Positions 6,525 through 7,654 of a stretch of 7,654 nucleotides of DNA are shown here, one piece after another (positions within the stretch are counted from its first letter, which is position 1; each line of letters starts with the position of its first letter). The DNA is from DATDMG01 sp036518955 (GTDB lineage Bacteria > Actinomycetota > Actinomycetes > Actinomycetales > Kineosporiaceae). A program made the translations under genes and the position numbers. The stretch spans positions 1 to 7,654 of the forward strand of contig DATDMG010000482.1 in the NCBI GenBank assembly GCA_036518955.1. The letters are read 5' to 3'. Under the pieces are notes generated by a model that saw only the letters and a program-made list of their open reading frames with translations, made no database searches and was not told the origin of the DNA.

Positions 6525-6537
6525 CGGGACGCGTCAG
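6521..6537. terminator. Hairpin containing both convergent stop codons
   Basis: CTGACG (6521-6526) pairs perfectly with CGTCAG (6532-6537) across a 5-base loop. The TGA of the rpfB-like gene (6522-6524) lies in one arm and the complement of the opposite gene's TGA (6534-6536) lies in the other, pairing base for base. A further 8-bp palindrome, CAGCGCTG, overlaps at 6535-6542. As only 9 bases separate the two genes, this is the only candidate here for a two-way terminator. It is short and lacks a T-run. Confidence 0.4.
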
Positions 6538-7654
6538 CGCTGGTCGTGCCGGAAGAACAGCGACGAGCTGCCGTGCCGCAAGAGATCTGCGATGGTGGTC
6601 GCCGCGGTGCCGGTCAGCGGCTCCGCGGAGTCGGCGCCGTCCTCGTCGTCCGGCTCGGTAGGCGGGGTCGCCGCCTCGACCGCAGCCCCGCGCCCGTCGA
6701 TCGACCCGGCCCCCGGAATCCGGCTGGCGTCGAGGATCTCCGCCGGTGGGGGAGGCAGGGGCGCCCGGGCCGGAAGATTCCCGCCGGCCAGCGAGGCCGA
6801 GGGCCGCGTGGCGGGTGCCGACGGTGCGGCGGGCGGTGGCGCGACGGGTGCCGGGGCTGCGGCCGTTGCGGAGGCGGTAGGCAGCGCGGAGGCTGTGGAC
6901 GGCGGCGCGGCGGGCCCGGACGGCGCCACCGCCCGGGCCTGCGCCGGATCAACGGTGCGTGGCGGGCGCATCGGCAGCGGGGCGCCGGGAACCACCGTCA
7001 CCGACGCGGTCACCAGGTCGGGCACGCGGGACGGCGACGGGCGGGAAGGTACGGCCGGGAGCCTGGGCGGGACCGTCGGCGCCGTGGTCGCGGCACCTGC
7101 GGCGGGCGCCTCCTGGGCCACCGGCTGCGGGGTCGACACCAGCCCGTAGGGCGCCGTCGAGGTCGGCGGCTGGTAACCGATCGGCGTCATGTAGGGCGAC
7201 GGCGCCAGCACAGCGGGGGACTCCGGCGCCGGGTGGCTGGTGCGGTGACGCGGCCCGCCCGAGGGCGGTGCCGAACCGAACCCGGCGTAGCCGTCCGGTT
7301 CGGGTGCGCGGTAGCCCTCCGGCTCGAGGTACGGGGACGTGGCGTACCCCTGCGCAGACGGCTGGGGCGCCTCGTGCGCCCGGGCGGGTGCCTCGCGCGC
7401 GAGGTACCCGCTACCGCCTCCGTAGTCGATCACACCCCCTGAAATGGGGGGCGACTCGGTCGGGTACGCCTCGGCCGTCCGGTAGCGCTCCGCCTCCGCC
7501 GACGTGGACTGGGGCACCGGGGCAAGGTAGGCCAGGCCGTCGGGGTACGCCGATCCCGACGGATCGGGGTACCCCGCTCCGGCGGGCTCCGGGTATCCGA
7601 GGGCCGCCGCACCGGGGTTCGTGACGCCGGCCGCCGGGTAGGGCTCGGCGGCCG
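6534..7654 (-). CDS. Unrecognised Tyr/Pro/Ala-rich low-complexity protein, 5' end outside the window
   Basis: The minus frame ends at TGA 6536 and is open to the right edge: 372 codons are visible and no start is required inside. I do not recognise a family. The first about 170 visible residues are Tyr- and Pro-rich, with loosely repeated blocks such as GYPEPAGAGYPDPSGSAYP and PEGYRAPEPDGYAG. The next about 170 residues are rich in Pro, Ala, Ser and Thr. An acidic patch follows (EPDDEDGADSAEP), then a more ordered-looking C-terminus, TTIADLLRHGSSSLFFRHDQR (last 21 residues less one). No membrane segment is visible. GTG 7517 and GTG 7433 are possible internal starts, but the Tyr/Pro pattern runs across both, so the gene probably begins beyond 7654. 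GC is very high at third codon positions. It converges on the rpfB-like gene. The visible part would be mostly disordered; a structured domain may lie outside the window. Confidence 0.7.
   Translation of the reverse strand, partial: AAEPYPAAGVTNPGAAALGYPEPAGAGYPDPSGSAYPDGLAYLAPVPQSTSAEAERYRTAEAYPTESPPISGGVIDYGGGSGYLAREAPARAHEAPQPSAQGYATSPYLEPEGYRAPEPDGYAGFGSAPPSGGPRHRTSHPAPESPAVLAPSPYMTPIGYQPPTSTAPYGLVSTPQPVAQEAPAAGAATTAPTVPPRLPAVPSRPSPSRVPDLVTASVTVVPGAPLPMRPPRTVDPAQARAVAPSGPAAPPSTASALPTASATAAAPAPVAPPPAAPSAPATRPSASLAGGNLPARAPLPPPPAEILDASRIPGAGSIDGRGAAVEAATPPTEPDDEDGADSAEPLTGTAATTIADLLRHGSSSLFFRHDQR

Noticed and set aside
5555..6661. Plus-strand 368-codon frame overlapping rpfB
   Set aside because: It is a shifted reading across the DUF348-G5-Rpf gene with an Arg/Ala/Gly-rich product and no domain.
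6546..7442. Plus-strand frames opposite the Tyr/Pro-rich gene (298 and 268 codons)
   Set aside because: They are Gly/Arg- or Ala/Gly-rich mirror readings of a low-complexity gene, without a recognisable motif. The minus frame ends right beside rpf and has a more protein-like C-terminus, although low complexity leaves some doubt.
7433..7517. GTG 7517 or GTG 7433 as the true start of the Tyr/Pro-rich gene
   Set aside because: The same Tyr/Pro spacing and high-GC third positions continue upstream to the window edge without a stop, so a start outside the window is more likely.

Overview
The window is very GC-rich DNA with strong G/C bias at third codon positions. It reads as a high-GC actinobacterium, and gene content and coding style recall Frankia or a relative; the genus is an inference from style, not from a search. 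The gene set is the conserved actinobacterial block rsmI, pmt, metG, tatD, rpfB, which in Mycobacterium tuberculosis corresponds to Rv1003, Rv1002c, Rv1007c, Rv1008 and Rv1009.

Layout. Bases 1-160 hold an 18-bp tandem repeat at the window edge and a nested duplication that carries the start signals of rsmI. rsmI (+) ends at 1048 and converges on pmt (-), a multi-spanning protein O-mannosyltransferase. The 91 bases between them hold three consecutive perfect hairpins, probably a two-way terminator. pmt and metG (+) diverge from a 93-base region in which each gene has a -10-like hexamer 6-7 bases from its start codon, the geometry of leaderless transcripts. metG overlaps tatD by four bases (GTGA), so these two form a translationally coupled operon. 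After 130 bases comes an rpfB-type gene (+): N-terminal membrane or export segment, one DUF348, G5, and a C-terminal resuscitation-promoting-factor lytic domain. Only nine bases separate it from a convergent gene (-) for a long Tyr/Pro/Ala-rich protein that runs off the right edge. In mycobacteria ksgA follows rpfB; here this low-complexity gene takes that place.

How the genes fit together. rsmI (16S rRNA 2'-O-methylation), metG (Met-tRNA charging) and tatD (metal-dependent nuclease) are core information-processing functions. pmt and the Rpf protein act at the cell envelope: Pmt mannosylates Ser/Thr of exported proteins, and Rpf cleaves peptidoglycan during growth resumption. The Pro/Ala/Ser/Thr-rich protein at the right edge resembles Pmt substrates in composition only.

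I see no mobile element, CRISPR array, tRNA or rRNA. No gene-free stretch exceeds 300 bases. I do not see a clearly new multi-gene system. The most interesting items are the duplicated, two-way promoter/start module before rsmI, the back-to-back leaderless promoters of pmt and metG, the stop-codon hairpin shared by rpf and its convergent neighbour, and the unrecognised Tyr/Pro-rich protein.
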